From Streptomyces sp. DH12 (lineage in GTDB: Bacteria > Actinomycetota > Actinomycetes > Streptomycetales > Streptomycetaceae): a stretch of 64,000 nucleotides of DNA. The position numbers and the translations under genes were made by a program. Of this stretch, positions 63,017 to 64,000 are shown piece by piece. The DNA lies in NCBI RefSeq assembly GCF_020873895.1, contig NZ_JAHWGT010000018.1, positions 1 through 64,000 on the forward strand. Reading direction: 5' to 3'. How positions within the stretch are numbered: the first letter of the stretch is position 1; each line of letters starts with the position of its first letter. The notes below the pieces were generated by a model, which saw only the letters and a list, made by a program, of their open reading frames with translations, did no database searches and was not told the origin of the DNA.

Positions 63017-64000
63017 ATGCGCCTCGGTCTCTACGTCAACCTGTACGCCGACAAGACCGACCGGCCGCGGCTCGCGGACGCGGTGGAGCAGGTGCGCCTC
63101 GCCGAGCAGGCCGGGTTCTCCTGGGTGGTGCTCGGCGAGCGGCACCTGCACCGCCCGGGCTACCACGAGGCGGTCACCACGCTGGCCTACCTGGCGGCGC
63201 ACACCGAGCGGATCGGCCTGGCCACCGCCGGGCTGATCGCGCCCGTCTACCACCCGGTGTGGCTGGCGGAGACGCTCGCCCACGTCGACGTGCTGTCGGG
63301 CGGCCGGCTGACGGCGGGGTTCGTGCTCGGGTACCGGCCGGAGGAGTTCGCCCTGTACGGCACGGCGCCGCGGGAGCGGGTGCCGCGGTTCGAGGAGTGC
63401 CTGGAGCTGCTGACGCGCCTGTGGACCGAGGACGAGGTGACTCACGACGGCCGCTTCACCTCCCTGGACGGGGCGTTCCTCGCGCCGCGTCCGGTGCAGA
63501 GCCCGAGGCCGCGGATCTGGAACGGGGGCCGGGTCTCCGCGGCCCTGGAGCGCACGGCGCGGATGTGCGACGGCTGGACGACGTCCTTCAACGAGCTGGA
63601 CGCCGAGCTGCCGGAGAAGATCGCCGAGTACCTCGCGTACCCGCGGGGCGCCGCCAGTCTGGGGGCGGAGGTCATCGTCTGCCGTGAGGGCTACTGCGCC
63701 CCCACGACCCGGCTGGCGCGGGCGGCGCTGGAGGACCCGCTGCGCTCGCTGTACGACGCGTACGGCGACTGGAAGCGCACGTCGGCCGACGCCGCGCGGT
63801 ACGCGCAGGAGTGGGACGACATCGCGGCCCGGTCGGTGATCGGCTCGCCGGAGGAGTGCGCGGACCGGCTGGGCCACTACGCCGCGATGGGCGCGGACGG
63901 CGTCGTGCTGCGCGTCCAGCCGCCGGGCATGCCGCAGGCCGACGCGCTGCGGGCGATCGAGGCGTACGGCACGGACGTCCTGCCGAGGCTGCGCACCCCG
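63017..64000 (+). CDS. LLM-class (luciferase-like) flavin-dependent oxidoreductase, cut at the right edge
   Basis: The visible 328 residues start MRLGLYVNLYADKTDRPRLA and show the F420/FMN barrel pattern: GFSWVVLGERHL, ERIGLATAGLIAPVYHPVWLAE, VDVLSGGRLTAGFVLGYRPEEF, PRIWNGGRVSAALERTAR. Luciferase-like enzymes use F420 or FMNH2 to oxidise or reduce diverse substrates. AAGGAA precedes the ATG. The frame is still open at the last base; the family length (about 330-350) implies only a few residues are missing. It likely belongs to the adjacent aminotransferase/lyase group. Confidence 0.88.
   Translation, partial: MRLGLYVNLYADKTDRPRLADAVEQVRLAEQAGFSWVVLGERHLHRPGYHEAVTTLAYLAAHTERIGLATAGLIAPVYHPVWLAETLAHVDVLSGGRLTAGFVLGYRPEEFALYGTAPRERVPRFEECLELLTRLWTEDEVTHDGRFTSLDGAFLAPRPVQSPRPRIWNGGRVSAALERTARMCDGWTTSFNELDAELPEKIAEYLAYPRGAASLGAEVIVCREGYCAPTTRLARAALEDPLRSLYDAYGDWKRTSADAARYAQEWDDIAARSVIGSPEECADRLGHYAAMGADGVVLRVQPPGMPQADALRAIEAYGTDVLPRLRTP

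Overview
The window is very GC-rich (third codon positions almost always G or C), with GTG and TTG starts, rare TTA codons, mycothiol-type enzymes and many Streptomyces-type families. It is best read as a Streptomyces chromosome segment; the species cannot be told from sequence alone. About 57 protein genes, one small leader peptide gene, one regulator remnant and three short CTAG-bounded inverted-repeat elements are supported. No rRNA, tRNA, CRISPR array, phage or complete insertion sequence is visible. From memory, the neighbourhood of etfBA, the plsC-like gene, the beta-eliminating lyase, glycerophosphodiesterase and ung resembles the arm-proximal core of Streptomyces chromosomes; this was not checked.

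Layout. 0-11.5 kb: a TerD-family protein cut by the left edge, a Pro/Tyr-rich small protein, a MOSC protein, a beta-helix/AAA ATPase fusion whose 3' end overlaps a large membrane hydrolase, a DeoR regulator coupled to an SRPBCC protein, a Cds1-like PLP enzyme and an anti-sigma-type ATPase. 11.5-29.5 kb: a frameshifted TetR remnant, a methyltransferase, a ROK regulator, a FAD monooxygenase/TetR divergent pair with two matching operators, an MFS exporter, a mycothiol-type enzyme with a TTA-containing membrane protein, a geranylgeranyl-reductase-type enzyme, an M20 peptidase, a metallo-beta-lactamase, a P-loop/NUDIX fusion, a DUF3048 lipoprotein, a small phosphatase, a 30-bp tandem repeat, and a ROK sugar kinase divergent from a LacI regulator with a perfect palindrome between them.

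29.5-41 kb: a Ser/Thr kinase with an extracellular C-terminal domain, an aldolase/citrate-lyase-like protein, etfBA with a strong terminator, a cysteine-type leader peptide ahead of a flavin reductase, a thioredoxin, a PlsC-type acyltransferase, and a tight three-gene operon (DUF6421-like, SDR, beta-eliminating lyase). 41-58 kb: glycerophosphodiesterase, a ClpC-like ATPase, GNAT, DUF5134, M56 peptidase, PAP2 phosphatase, TetR, FprA-like reductase, BNR-repeat protein, uracil-DNA glycosylase coupled to a BadF-type kinase, a CbiX-like protein without its histidine, a lactonase with a DasR-like palindrome in its promoter, and a FUSC transporter. 58-64 kb: a possible small-molecule cluster (enolase-superfamily epimerase, unusual regulator, DegT aminotransferase, DapA-like lyase, LLM oxidoreductase cut by the right edge) with operator-like palindromes.

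Two patterns run through the window. First, about a dozen genes have a -10-like hexamer 6-8 nt before the start codon, as expected for leaderless mRNAs. Second, three related miniature elements each end in CTAG, and in all three cases that CTAG supplies the TAG stop codon of the neighbouring gene.
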